The notes: generated by a model from the sequence alone, not told the origin. A DNA stretch of 64,000 nucleotides from Terriglobia bacterium (GCA_020073385.1 JAIQFH010000032.1:62001-126000); one strand, 5' to 3'; shown: positions 53,638 through 62,331, counted from the first letter of the stretch. Made by a program: numbers and translations.

Positions 53638-55278
53638 CTACCGGGCCATTGCGAGCGCCCAGACTACCCGATCACTAGTATCAAGCTGGGCGATCCTGTC
53701 TCGCATTGTGCGCTCCGACCAGCAGACCTGTTCATTGGAGGCGTGGCTGTAGTCAGCCATGATTCGCCGCAATTCCTGAGAATCCTGCTCCGGAGGTGCA
53801 TTCATGACCGATGCCAGGGCCCGACTGAATCGGTCACGGTCGACGGTGCGCGCCGGTGCTCCCTCGACATCCGCCTTTACGGCCTGAAAGATCAGGTCAA
53901 ACCATAGTTCGATGTCGGACGCCTCAAGCCGATCTAGCAACTCGCTCAGTTGTTCATGGGAGATCTTGCCATGAGCGAATGCGGCGCAGCTAACAGGATC
54001 AGCTGCCGCGAGGATTTTTCGATCCAGTTCAAGCTTGGCGAGCAATGCGGAGTCGTCTAATCGCCGCAATCCGGAGTGGGAGTGCACACGGCCAAACTCC
54101 TGCCCCATTTCTTGAGCGCGCTTGGCGGCTTCCTCTGGTGGCAAAGCGCTCAACTCAGCGGAGTTCATAATCGAATCCAGTTGCGTGCGCACGCTAGGTG
54201 TCGCGGTCAAGCGGTCTTGGAAGCGGGCCTCTGCCTCCGCCACTGCAGAACGGTAGGGCTGTTCCTGGGAGGACGGCGCGTTTTCCTGAACGGCAGTGGG
54301 CACGGACGCAACATTTCCACGGGAAGACAACCACTCCCGCAGCGATACAGATACAGCTAGCAAAACCAGCAGTCCAATGAGGCTTAGTAACGCCATCCCC
54401 GACACCGTCAGCGTCGAAACCTTCGGGGCCTGCCATTCCAAACCAAAGCTTTCGAAAACAGGCCGGAGAGCGAACTTGAAGAACCGCAGAAAAGGCTTAT
54501 AAGCGCTTCTCCTGAAGAAAGGTACTCGAAACGGCAGAAAACTCGGCGTCCAGTCCGCGGAGAACTTGATGAATCCGGAAATTCGTCCGAAGGATCTTGG
54601 CAGCGTCTCACCGGGCGGAAGAGACACTCCCAATACGGGGTTCGCCCGCTCGCAGAGCCCGTTATAATGTTTCCTCTTCATGTTGAGGACGAGAATCAGC
54701 AGCTTTTGCGGATTCACAATCTCGAAAGCCTCCTTCAATTCCCATAGGAGGCCTTCCCCGATGCCGGCTCTGATCACGATGAGTCGAGCCGACAGCATCT
54801 GAGCCTTAACAACATCCTTCCATTCTTCGTTTGAGGCATACAGCCGGGCTGCACCAGGCTTAGGCAGACTTTCGCCTGGCCGGCCAATTGCCACAAGTTC
54901 ACCGAACGGCTGCAGCACGTCACGCAGTTGTTCCTCCTCGGTTTCTAGGCCCGAAAAGATTTGAGGAGTGAGAAGCGCTGAGAATACATAGCGCATAGTG
55001 GAGGTATCGCTTCGGAACGGTCGCAAATAGAGCACATGCGATCTCGACTCAGTCAAGACATCTTCTGCGATTGCGCGAGCGCCGTACTGACGTCCACGCC
55101 AGTAGAAGAAGACGCCGATCAGGATCATGGGTAACGGTACCCAGCTGATGATGACGAGCGGCGCATCCATCTCGCTCTGCGGCACAAAGCGGAATACAGT
55201 TCCTATTAGAATTGCCGTGATAAACAGGGTTAGGCCACTTACTCTCAGGATCCGACCCGATTTGGGTGTTCCTGTCAT
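53638..55278 (-). CDS. Membrane protein with LRxF/TIR-like domain and helical C-terminus (island member 4)
   Basis: 546 residues from ATG 55276-55278. Two N-terminal helices (TLFITAILIGTVFRFVP; VIISWVPLPMILIGVFFYW), then the same soluble domain as the 49256 protein: HVLYLRPFRSDTSTMRYVF, EEEQLRDVLQPFGELVAIGR, PGESLPKPGAARLYASNEEW, ARLIVIRAGIGEGLLWELKE. A third helix (MALLSLIGLLVLLAVSVSL) leads to a helical domain of about 200 residues (QLDSIMNSAELSALPPEEAA). The two proteins share clear identity over about 200 residues, so they are paralogues. Function unknown. Confidence 0.6.
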   Translation of the reverse strand: MTGTPKSGRILRVSGLTLFITAILIGTVFRFVPQSEMDAPLVIISWVPLPMILIGVFFYWRGRQYGARAIAEDVLTESRSHVLYLRPFRSDTSTMRYVFSALLTPQIFSGLETEEEQLRDVLQPFGELVAIGRPGESLPKPGAARLYASNEEWKDVVKAQMLSARLIVIRAGIGEGLLWELKEAFEIVNPQKLLILVLNMKRKHYNGLCERANPVLGVSLPPGETLPRSFGRISGFIKFSADWTPSFLPFRVPFFRRSAYKPFLRFFKFALRPVFESFGLEWQAPKVSTLTVSGMALLSLIGLLVLLAVSVSLREWLSSRGNVASVPTAVQENAPSSQEQPYRSAVAEAEARFQDRLTATPSVRTQLDSIMNSAELSALPPEEAAKRAQEMGQEFGRVHSHSGLRRLDDSALLAKLELDRKILAAADPVSCAAFAHGKISHEQLSELLDRLEASDIELWFDLIFQAVKADVEGAPARTVDRDRFSRALASVMNAPPEQDSQELRRIMADYSHASNEQVCWSERTMRDRIAQLDTSDRVVWALAMAR

Positions 55279-55451
55279 CGGCACCCCCTACTTGGGACGG
55301 CCCGCCTGACTGCATCAAGCAACCGGCCGAGCAGATCTCGCGCAGCAGCGATCGAACACAATTTGAAAACACCGTGATTATAGGCGAGCGAGGCGCGCCT
55401 GATGAAGCCTTATGTCAAGCGGTTCGTTGTTGCTTTGTGCTCCATCGGCAG

Positions 55452-57458
55452 TTATGCCGAAAGTAGATCCGCTGTGTAGATGGTGACAAGAGCGGCGCCA
55501 CATTCCTGCGCAATTGCTCTCATGTGGTATGTGCCACCGATGCCCTCGGTTTTTACACCATCCCAGAGTGCTATCAAGGTTAAGTTCTTGCCCTCCGCCG
55601 CGAGTGCTTCCTGAAGCAGCCACAGGTTCGATCTTTGCCAGGTGGAATAGTCCGTCTTCATGGAAAGCCAAATCGGTAGATCGTCCGAATTCGAGAGGTA
55701 GGGCGGGGCTGGAAATTTCCTCAATAGCCGATCAAACTGATCTTCCCAGAAACGCCCTGCTGGCGAAACTGATTCGTTGCGGAACGGGTCGGGAGCCAGC
55801 GGCAGCAGCAACCGATGCTCGATGCCCAATTGTTCGCATACATCGTGAAAAAGCAGATCACCACCACTTGCAGCACTCGCGATCGCGACCACTTTACCTT
55901 CGGTACGCTTGAGTTCCTGCTGCACTCTGTCCAAGATCGCCTGCCGCGCTTTATCGCGGATCGAATCAGGAAAGCGTGAAGGGCTAGTGCCCGGAGGGTC
56001 AATCATGTGCCCCGTAAACAGGATGACTCGGGCTGGTGGTTGCGGCGTCTCCTTGGCTGGAGCAGGCGGGGCGAATACTTCGAGCGCCTTGTTGGCGCTG
56101 TCGACGAGGACACTCAATTGCCTGAACAGATCCAGTTGCGCTCTCGCCGAGTCTGAGTAAAACGCGGGCGCTCCCGCTAGCGCGGATTCGTAGGCAAATG
56201 CAACCCTCTGTGGCCGGTCCGTTGTGAGAAAGAGAAAATCGGCGAGACTAATGTTGACCCAACGATCCTCCTTGCCGCTCTCCAGCAGACGCTGACGCGC
56301 AACTTCCAATGAGACGCCGACTGCACCCGCGAGCCGCTGTCGCTGAATCTGCAGAGCGTCCAACTCAGACCTGGCCTGGCTCTCGGTCTCGAACCGCGTT
56401 TCCCAAGCGTCCGGTAGCTGCTTTGCAAGCTCAATCGCAAGAGTCAACAAGCTCAATGCATTCAAGCCGGGATAGAAGCTGTCCAGGTTTTCCAGGAAGC
56501 CTTGGTTGTATTTCTCGTATGCCTGGAGAAGTAAGGGAGACTGTAGTGCCTTCCGTTGTGCTTGATCGGCGGCCACTGAAATCCAGGAAGAACGCCATCT
56601 TTCTTTGATGTTGCGCCCAAGGAGCGAGAATGATTCGGCTCGATCGGCGTGCGACGCGGTCTTACTATTGATCACCCGCTGCAGTGCTTGGTCCGATGAG
56701 TCCAGATCCCCAAGCCGTTGATAGATGGTGCCCAGGCGTTCATTGGTCTCGGGTTCGTTTGGATTCAACTTGTAGAGCTTTTCCCAGGTGTCTTTCGCGG
56801 CTCGATAGAACTTGAGATCGAATTGCGCCCGCGCCACAAGCCGTAACCCTTCAGAAGCCCAGAAGAATTGCTCTGCCTCGATCGCCAACAGGCCCAACAA
56901 TCCCATCTGTCTTCGCTTGGCCGCGAGTTCAACGTCATCACGGAAGGATTGTGGCACCGGAAGGAATCGCGATCGATCCTGCGCTTCCAAGTCCGGTAGC
57001 ATTTGAAACACTGGGCTGTCAGGCTTTTCCGAGGCGAGGGTTTGGCGAAGAGCTTCGATCATTAGTTCGAGTTTCTCGGCAGGAGAGTCCGAATCGTATT
57101 CGAGATAGCGGTCAGTCCGCAGATCAAACGGAACTTCGTCTTGCGGTCTGCGATCACCCGGAGCTTTCTTGCTTTTCGCCCGCAGCAAGAATGTCCTCTG
57201 TGGCTGCAAGGAGTGGCGAATTCCCAATTCATAGAAGACATTCGCGTTATGAATCGAGATGTCGGCAATCACGATGTCCGCTACCAGGAGTTGCTGAAAC
57301 ATATCTGTCCGGATGTTGCCTGCTTCAAGGAACGGTTCGGTGGTGCCGCCCTGAATGTCACAGGCAGCAAGCGCCGGAGCAATTAGAGTCTTCTGCACAT
57401 CATCGAAGTTGATGTCATTCTTCGTGCCGAAGGGACGGATGATAAAAGCTCGAGCCAT
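55452..57458 (-). CDS. DUF4071-type TPR protein with N-terminal deoxyribosyltransferase/TIR-like and C-terminal SLOG-like domains (island member 5)
   Basis: 668 residues. The N-terminal domain (1-145) reads MARAFIIRPFGTK, EAGNIRTDMFQQLLVADIVI, ADISIHNANVFYELGIRHSL; Glu77 of YELG is in the position of the catalytic Glu of nucleoside-deoxyribosyltransferase/TIR-like folds. A TPR/DUF4071 (TRAFs-binding-like) middle follows (NPNEPETNERLGTIYQRLGD). Residues about 475-668 form a SLOG-like domain: ARVILFTGHMID, ASAASGGDLLFHDVCEQLGI, PFRNESVSPAGRFWED. That last domain is homologous to the separate gene at 58737. It lies 9 bp after the patatin stop. Confidence 0.75.
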   Translation of the reverse strand: MARAFIIRPFGTKNDINFDDVQKTLIAPALAACDIQGGTTEPFLEAGNIRTDMFQQLLVADIVIADISIHNANVFYELGIRHSLQPQRTFLLRAKSKKAPGDRRPQDEVPFDLRTDRYLEYDSDSPAEKLELMIEALRQTLASEKPDSPVFQMLPDLEAQDRSRFLPVPQSFRDDVELAAKRRQMGLLGLLAIEAEQFFWASEGLRLVARAQFDLKFYRAAKDTWEKLYKLNPNEPETNERLGTIYQRLGDLDSSDQALQRVINSKTASHADRAESFSLLGRNIKERWRSSWISVAADQAQRKALQSPLLLQAYEKYNQGFLENLDSFYPGLNALSLLTLAIELAKQLPDAWETRFETESQARSELDALQIQRQRLAGAVGVSLEVARQRLLESGKEDRWVNISLADFLFLTTDRPQRVAFAYESALAGAPAFYSDSARAQLDLFRQLSVLVDSANKALEVFAPPAPAKETPQPPARVILFTGHMIDPPGTSPSRFPDSIRDKARQAILDRVQQELKRTEGKVVAIASAASGGDLLFHDVCEQLGIEHRLLLPLAPDPFRNESVSPAGRFWEDQFDRLLRKFPAPPYLSNSDDLPIWLSMKTDYSTWQRSNLWLLQEALAAEGKNLTLIALWDGVKTEGIGGTYHMRAIAQECGAALVTIYTADLLSA

Positions 57459-57467
57459 AGCTCTTCC

Positions 57468-58658
57468 TTATAGAAACGGACCGAAGTGGTCGGCCGCCAC
57501 ATGCTGTGCTGCCGCCCTACCGATTTCGGTCAAGATCGGGATGTTGCCGACAGCGTCCATCTTTTGAATGCTGGCTGCATCCACATTGGGAAATCCCAAG
57601 CCTGCTAGACCCGTTGCACTCAGATCGGCGTTATAACGGGCGTACAGAAATTGCCGTCCGAGTTTGTTGGACAGGGGGACCATCGAAGCTGCGTACTGCT
57701 CTTCCATGGTCATGCCTGGGCGCAGTTGTCTAGGAACGAGATCCAGGATTTCGCGATCCAAATGTGCGCCATGCGTACAGCGTCCGATGGTGCGGCAGTT
57801 GACGTCCTGGTCGACCTGGATGCCATACATGAGCTCGCCAGGGAGACCGGTAACAGTAGAGACGATGTTCTTGTTAGGACGCGCCGCGGTTGCGCCAAGC
57901 GACTCGGCCGCCCCGGTTCCTACCGAGATAAGCAGCAGACTATCTTCGCCAGTTCTCCAGTTCAAGCAATAAGCCGGTTCCGTTGCCATTCGGAAGAGCA
58001 AGAAGGCCGGATTGTTGTACGGAGTAACACCGCCGTCCACGAATACAAACGTCTTCGATTGGTCTGTCGGATCCCACTGCACGACCTCTGGCGGAAAGAA
58101 GACCGGCGCGGCCGTGCTGGAGCGGACCAACTGCCACAACGGAATTTTCAAATTGCAGTCTTTTCGTGCGGGGTCATTGTACTTTGCGTCCGGATTGCTG
58201 CTGACTGGCCAAGGCGAATCCGTCGTCACATTCTTGGTGACGATCAGGAGTAGGCATTTCAGGTTGTCGGGTTCCAGCGTTGTGGCAGAGCCAAAAACCT
58301 CTTGCAATTTCGCTTTGAGTGGATCAGCGGTGTAGAGATATTTGATGCGCTCCACCAGCCATGCTGGGTCGAACATCTGTTTTCCGCAAGAAGCATAGAA
58401 TTCCATCAAGTCGGCAGTGGTCATGCCTCTGGCCAGACCGGCTGCGATGATCGCGCCCGTGCTCGTACCGCCGATGTAGTCGAAGTAATCGCACAGTTTG
58501 CCGCCAATTTTGGCTTTCACAAGTTTTTCGATTCTTTCAAGTATCCCGAGAGTAATGAGGCCGCGAATGCCCCCTCCGTCTAAGGCCAGGATTCGGTGGG
58601 GTCGATCTTCCTGATATCGAGTACGCAGCGACTTCCAGCGCTCGGGAAACATCAACAT
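57468..58658 (-). CDS. Patatin-like phospholipase (island member 6)
   Basis: 396 residues from ATG 58656-58658, which has a strong AGGAGG site; a longer frame to 58736 is not preferred. The oxyanion loop RILALDGGGIRGLI (DGGGIRG at 27-33), nucleophile elbow GGTSTGAI (Ser66) and later FVFVDGGVTPYNNPA with the catalytic Asp are all intact. Patatins hydrolyse membrane phospholipids; family members act as cell-killing effectors in CBASS and other immune systems. First gene of the minus-strand block, directly before the DUF4071-SLOG gene and divergent from a SLOG gene. Confidence 0.88.
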   Translation of the reverse strand: MLMFPERWKSLRTRYQEDRPHRILALDGGGIRGLITLGILERIEKLVKAKIGGKLCDYFDYIGGTSTGAIIAAGLARGMTTADLMEFYASCGKQMFDPAWLVERIKYLYTADPLKAKLQEVFGSATTLEPDNLKCLLLIVTKNVTTDSPWPVSSNPDAKYNDPARKDCNLKIPLWQLVRSSTAAPVFFPPEVVQWDPTDQSKTFVFVDGGVTPYNNPAFLLFRMATEPAYCLNWRTGEDSLLLISVGTGAAESLGATAARPNKNIVSTVTGLPGELMYGIQVDQDVNCRTIGRCTHGAHLDREILDLVPRQLRPGMTMEEQYAASMVPLSNKLGRQFLYARYNADLSATGLAGLGFPNVDAASIQKMDAVGNIPILTEIGRAAAQHVAADHFGPFL

Positions 58659-58736
58659 GGCGCCTCCTACTGGAGAAATCCTATTCAAGCGACAAGGGTC
58701 CTGTGCGAGACTTGAAAAAACGGGGAAGGAGTACAC
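58659..58736. promoter_or_regulatory. Short divergent control region
   Basis: Only 78 bp separate the patatin start (minus) from the SLOG-like gene start (plus). It includes both ribosome sites (AGGAGG for patatin, AAGGAG for the SLOG gene), so both promoters must overlap or lie inside the genes. Co-regulation is likely. Confidence 0.45.
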
Positions 58737-59279
58737 ATGATAATAGCCCTAGCGGGCAGGCGAGTCGATGCTCTTGATGCGAAATCGGTGCGGTTTCCTT
58801 CTACGCCTGAGAACCTGGAAACTGTGCGTAAACGAATCCTCGAACTGCTGCAGGCCAAGCGTGCCAGCGCCCTTGTCAGTTCGGCAGCCTGCGGCGCAGA
58901 CCTTCTCGCGCAATCCGTAGCAGGGGTCATCGGAGTGCGGCGCATTATTGTGTTGCCCTTTGAGCGCGAGGAGTTCCGGGAGACCTCGGTGACAGATCGG
59001 CCCGGCGAATGGGGTTCTCTTTACGACACGCTACTCGACGAAGTCGAGAAAGCGGGAGATGTGCACATCCTGAATCTGAAGTCGGCGGAAGATGCGTATG
59101 CCGAGACGAACCACGTGATAGTTGATGAAGCCATTTCCCTTGGTCAGAAGTTGCGTGTTCCAGTCACTGCGGTGCTGGTTTGGGACGGGAAATCGCGCGG
59201 GAAGGAGGATCTCACCGAAGAGTTCGGAAGGTACGCGAGAAGTCAGCAACTTGCCGTGATGGAGGTAATGACTATGTAA
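58737..59279 (+). CDS. Stand-alone SLOG-like domain protein (island member 7)
   Basis: 180 residues from ATG 58737 (AAGGAG site). IIALAGRRVDALDAKSVRFP, ASALVSSAACGADLLAQSVA, GVRRIIVLPFEREEFRETSV and VTAVLVWDGKSRGKEDL form a Rossmann-like domain matching the C-terminal domain of the 55452 protein block by block (AGR.VD/TGHMID; SAACGADLL/SAASGGDLL; FRETSV/FRNESV). SLOG domains are proposed sensors or processors of nucleotide signals. It is divergent from the patatin gene and convergent with the gene at 59330. Confidence 0.7.
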   Translation: MIIALAGRRVDALDAKSVRFPSTPENLETVRKRILELLQAKRASALVSSAACGADLLAQSVAGVIGVRRIIVLPFEREEFRETSVTDRPGEWGSLYDTLLDEVEKAGDVHILNLKSAEDAYAETNHVIVDEAISLGQKLRVPVTAVLVWDGKSRGKEDLTEEFGRYARSQQLAVMEVMTM

Positions 59280-59329
59280 GATGCCGACTGCCGCTGTACA
59301 AGTAAGCCCGCGGGTGAAATCGAGCGGAT

Positions 59330-61213
59330 TCAGCTCAACACGCGCTCGCCTGTTCCTTCCCGGTCTTCTCGTGTGGCGAGAGAAAACAGCACAGCACCAA
59401 CCTCTCCATGACTTCTGCGGTCCGAAACCCGAAATACGGGGACCTTTCCATCCATACCTCCGGCCTCGATTGCCGCGCGCACCACTTCCATCGGCGTAGA
59501 CTCCCCAGCGATCAGCAACGTCCTCTCGAGCGCACCAAGTTCACTCAGACTAGTCAGTTCGTACGAGGTCCCAACATTCGTCGTGGTGTAGCCGCGCACA
59601 TCCACGAGAATGGCGTCTGCCGCTGCTACCAATCGCTTCATAGTGGTTTTCCACGTGTTGTCGAAACAAGGATATTCGGTGACTTCATACCTGCCGTCCA
59701 GTGCCGGACGGCCCGCCAAGCTGTGCACTCTTTTTTCAAGGTCCGCTTCAGATCGAATGAAGTGCCGGCCGATCAGCAGCGTCGCGAATCGGAGCACCCC
59801 CTCCGGGCTCGCCGTATTCGCGGCGATGTCCGGCCCAACAATCGCGTCGATCTCGCCCGCTGTTAACCAGGTGCGGGATACCGTGCGCAACAGGCGGTCC
59901 GAGGCCGCCGCATTCCTGAACGTGCGCAGGAACAAGAGCCTCAGCGGATCGCCACGTGAGCGTGTCAACGCCCCGGCAACGAACGGTGCCAACAGAATCA
60001 CCACCTCTGCCGGAACGAACAACGCCCAGAAGCCAAGGGACGTTCCGGTCTGCAACATCAGAACACCCGCATTGCTCGCGGCACCGACCGAGCCCGCCAG
60101 AATGAAGGCCAACGCCTCCGGAGACACACGCAACAACCTCTTGGCGAGCAACACCGCTGCGAGCGAGCCAACGAGGACTCCGTATCCAAGTACAACGACG
60201 ATGGCTAGCAGCATGACCACCGCGCGAGGGGATCGCATCTCGCTGTCTCTGAACATGATCGGGACCAGTCCCATCAGCACACCTGGCGGGACCGCGAATA
60301 GCCACCAGGACACCGCTGAGGTTTGGCCTGAACGGATCAACCCTGGCACCACGATCGCCAGAAGGAACAACGCGGCGCCCAGAACGAGTCGGCCCTGCGA
60401 CAGGATCATCTGAAGCAATGGCTGTCCCGGATTCTCGTTGAAAGTGACACCACCGAATAGACCGAGCGCTAGAACCTGAACCAGCGCGGCAAGCGCGACC
60501 GCCACCCATCGTCCGAGCGCTTGCCGCCGCGTTGCGCGGCGCGCTGCATTTGCCCGGATCAGGCCTTCTTGCGGTGGTCCGCGAACATCGAGGAACTCGA
60601 TGTGGGCTTGCGAATGATTCGGCGACAGGCTTTCGCCGACCTGGCTTAGCTCCTTCTGCTTGCGCATCTGCCGAAGCACGGCTGCTCGATACAGGCGCCT
60701 GAGCAACCACCGCGCGGTGACGACGCCGACGACAAAGAGCATCGGCTCCGCGAGGGTCGGCAAGATAAGCCGCCACTCCTCTGCTGAAGTGCCCACGCTT
60801 GGCGCATTGGTCTTCCCCGCCTCCACGACTGCGTCGAGTGTCGCGTTGATCAGTATCAGGTCTCCCCGGTTTAGGATTACCTCACTGCGCTGCCAGGGCT
60901 GAAAGTCCGGATGCTCCACTCTCAAGCGATACACTCCCGGCGAAAGCGAGGGGAACCGGTAGCGTCCTGTGGAGTCGGTCAGGCTCATCCGCGTAATGCC
61001 CGTCTGCATATTCTCGAGAGTTAGTTTCGAGCCGGGCAGCACGTGCCCTGAGAAGTCCCGAACCGTGCCTTCAAGAATGGCGGCCGTGGGCATCTGGCCG
61101 AATGCCGACAGTGAGAGAACGGTGCTGGCTGTAAGTAGAAAGTAAAGGCAGGCGGTCGTACGGAACCTACGTCCGCGCGTTGTCGGAGCCGCGCCGGTTC
61201 CGGTGCACATCAT
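59330..61213 (-). CDS. Carboxypeptidase-regulatory-like + multi-helix membrane protein with C-terminal LRxF-type domain (island member 8)
   Basis: 627 residues from ATG 61211-61213 (GAGG site). Signal/first helix CLYFLLTASTVLSLSAFGQ. A carboxypeptidase-regulatory-like domain (AILEGTVRDFSGHVLPGSKL, STGRYRFPSLSPGVYRLRV) would face the periplasm. About seven helices follow (FVVGVVTARWLL to VVILLAPFVAGAL). The last about 190 residues are cytosolic: LRLLFLRTFRNAAASDRLL, NTWKTTMKRLVAAADAILVD, VRGYTTTNVGTSYELTSL, RTLLIAG. The layout LRxF ... W ... A..I.VD ... G..YEL parallels the domain of the genes at 49256 and 53638. Confidence 0.6.
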   Translation of the reverse strand: MMCTGTGAAPTTRGRRFRTTACLYFLLTASTVLSLSAFGQMPTAAILEGTVRDFSGHVLPGSKLTLENMQTGITRMSLTDSTGRYRFPSLSPGVYRLRVEHPDFQPWQRSEVILNRGDLILINATLDAVVEAGKTNAPSVGTSAEEWRLILPTLAEPMLFVVGVVTARWLLRRLYRAAVLRQMRKQKELSQVGESLSPNHSQAHIEFLDVRGPPQEGLIRANAARRATRRQALGRWVAVALAALVQVLALGLFGGVTFNENPGQPLLQMILSQGRLVLGAALFLLAIVVPGLIRSGQTSAVSWWLFAVPPGVLMGLVPIMFRDSEMRSPRAVVMLLAIVVVLGYGVLVGSLAAVLLAKRLLRVSPEALAFILAGSVGAASNAGVLMLQTGTSLGFWALFVPAEVVILLAPFVAGALTRSRGDPLRLLFLRTFRNAAASDRLLRTVSRTWLTAGEIDAIVGPDIAANTASPEGVLRFATLLIGRHFIRSEADLEKRVHSLAGRPALDGRYEVTEYPCFDNTWKTTMKRLVAAADAILVDVRGYTTTNVGTSYELTSLSELGALERTLLIAGESTPMEVVRAAIEAGGMDGKVPVFRVSDRRSHGEVGAVLFSLATREDREGTGERVLS

Positions 61214-61426
61214 CGCCTCGCTCTTTGCAAGACCGAAAACTTGATCACCCTTCACCTTCCGCTCATCCGAACCCGACAGCCGAAGTCCGGAATCAGTCCA
61301 GTCTGGGGATACGCGCAAGATCATCCATCAGCAGCACCCTATCCCGGGCTATTATTCTGGCATGTGACAGAGAGAGCCGACGCACCCACCAAAATACTGA
61401 ACGCACAGCCCAAGACCCCGCTTCGG

Positions 61427-62104
61427 ATGAGCTTGTTTCGATCCCTTATTCGACGGCTCGTTGCTGGTCTTGTGCTTCTTGTGGTGCTTCTGTGGTCGCT
61501 TGCCGTGCTGATCCTTATGGCGGCACGGTGGATCGACCCACCGACAACCGCGGTGCACATGCAGCGCCGCTTGCAGTCCTGGCTTCACAACACTTCATAT
61601 CGCGAACGTTACAAATTCATTCCGCTCAGCCAAATCTCGCCTGATCTACAGCATGCTGTAATCGCCGCGGAGGACACGCACTTCTACCAGCATCATGGGT
61701 TCGATTGGCACGAGATCCAGATCGCCGCCCAAGAGGATTTGGAAGGCGAACGCACCCGCGGTGCTTCCACCATTACACAGCAACTTGTAAAGAACCTGTT
61801 TTTCGGAACGGGCCGGTCTATCTTCCGCAAGGGCGCAGAGGTCACCCTGGTGCCGGTGGCCGAATTCGTCCTCGGCAAACGGCGCATTCTGGAGATATAC
61901 CTCAACGTGGTCGAATGGGGCCCAGGTATTTATGGTGCAGAGTCGGCGTGTCGTTATTACGACCAAACTGCAGCCCGGAATATCGGACGGCAACAGGCAG
62001 CACGGCTCGCTGCAATTCTGCCCGCTCCTCTGAAGCGACGGCCCGACCACATGAATAGCTACAGCGCGATCATCCTGAGGCGGATGGGCCAAATGGGATG
62101 GTAG
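61427..62104 (+). CDS. mtgA: Monofunctional biosynthetic peptidoglycan transglycosylase
   Basis: 225 residues from ATG 61427; the frame extends to 61241 but that part has no family similarity. One N-terminal membrane anchor (LVAGLVLLVVLLWSLAVLIL), then the GT51 domain: AVIAAEDTHFYQHHGFDW with the catalytic Glu, RGASTITQQLVKNLFF, and KRRILEIYLNVVEWGPGIYG. It polymerises lipid II glycan strands without a transpeptidase domain. Length matches MtgA. It diverges from the gene at 59330. Confidence 0.92.
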   Translation: MSLFRSLIRRLVAGLVLLVVLLWSLAVLILMAARWIDPPTTAVHMQRRLQSWLHNTSYRERYKFIPLSQISPDLQHAVIAAEDTHFYQHHGFDWHEIQIAAQEDLEGERTRGASTITQQLVKNLFFGTGRSIFRKGAEVTLVPVAEFVLGKRRILEIYLNVVEWGPGIYGAESACRYYDQTAARNIGRQQAARLAAILPAPLKRRPDHMNSYSAIILRRMGQMGW

Positions 62105-62265
62105 TCGCGGCCAACAGTAGCCTTCGATAGCTGCGGCAGAGCGGAGGAAACTCCGACGTAAATTGCTTCTAAAGTTCTGCCTCGATCCTTGATGCTCGCA
62201 GTATCCGTGACCAACTCCAATGCTTCGCCGGCATCCATAACACCATCGAACGGACCGGAGTTCAT
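62059..62265 (-). CDS. Possible small protein, overlapping the mtgA end
   Basis: A 68-codon minus-strand frame from ATG 62263-62265 reads GVMDAGEALELVTDTASIKD, RGRTLEAIYVGVSSALPQLS, plausible as a helical protein, but its last third is antisense to mtgA and the ribosome site is weak. Could be chance. Confidence 0.2.
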   Translation of the reverse strand: MNSGPFDGVMDAGEALELVTDTASIKDRGRTLEAIYVGVSSALPQLSKATVGRDYHPIWPIRLRMIAL

Positions 62266-62277
62266 CCGATGCGGAAA

Positions 62278-62303
62278 GGCCCTGGCGCTGCAGCGCCAAG
62301 GCC
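62278..62303 (-). terminator. Terminator of the Ig-like secreted protein gene
   Basis: On the minus strand GGCCTTGGCGCTG pairs with CAGCGCCAGGGCC (one mismatch, essentially no loop beyond the central bases) and is followed by TTTCC. It lies 29 bp after the stop at 62332. Confidence 0.6.
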
Positions 62304-62331
62304 CTATCCCTCTGATGTCAGCGGCACGCCC

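Noticed and set aside
49256-61213. Assigning the island to CBASS or Thoeris
   Set aside because: A patatin and a TIR gene are present, but there is no CD-NTase, Cap2/Cap3 or ThsA, and the remaining genes do not fit those systems.
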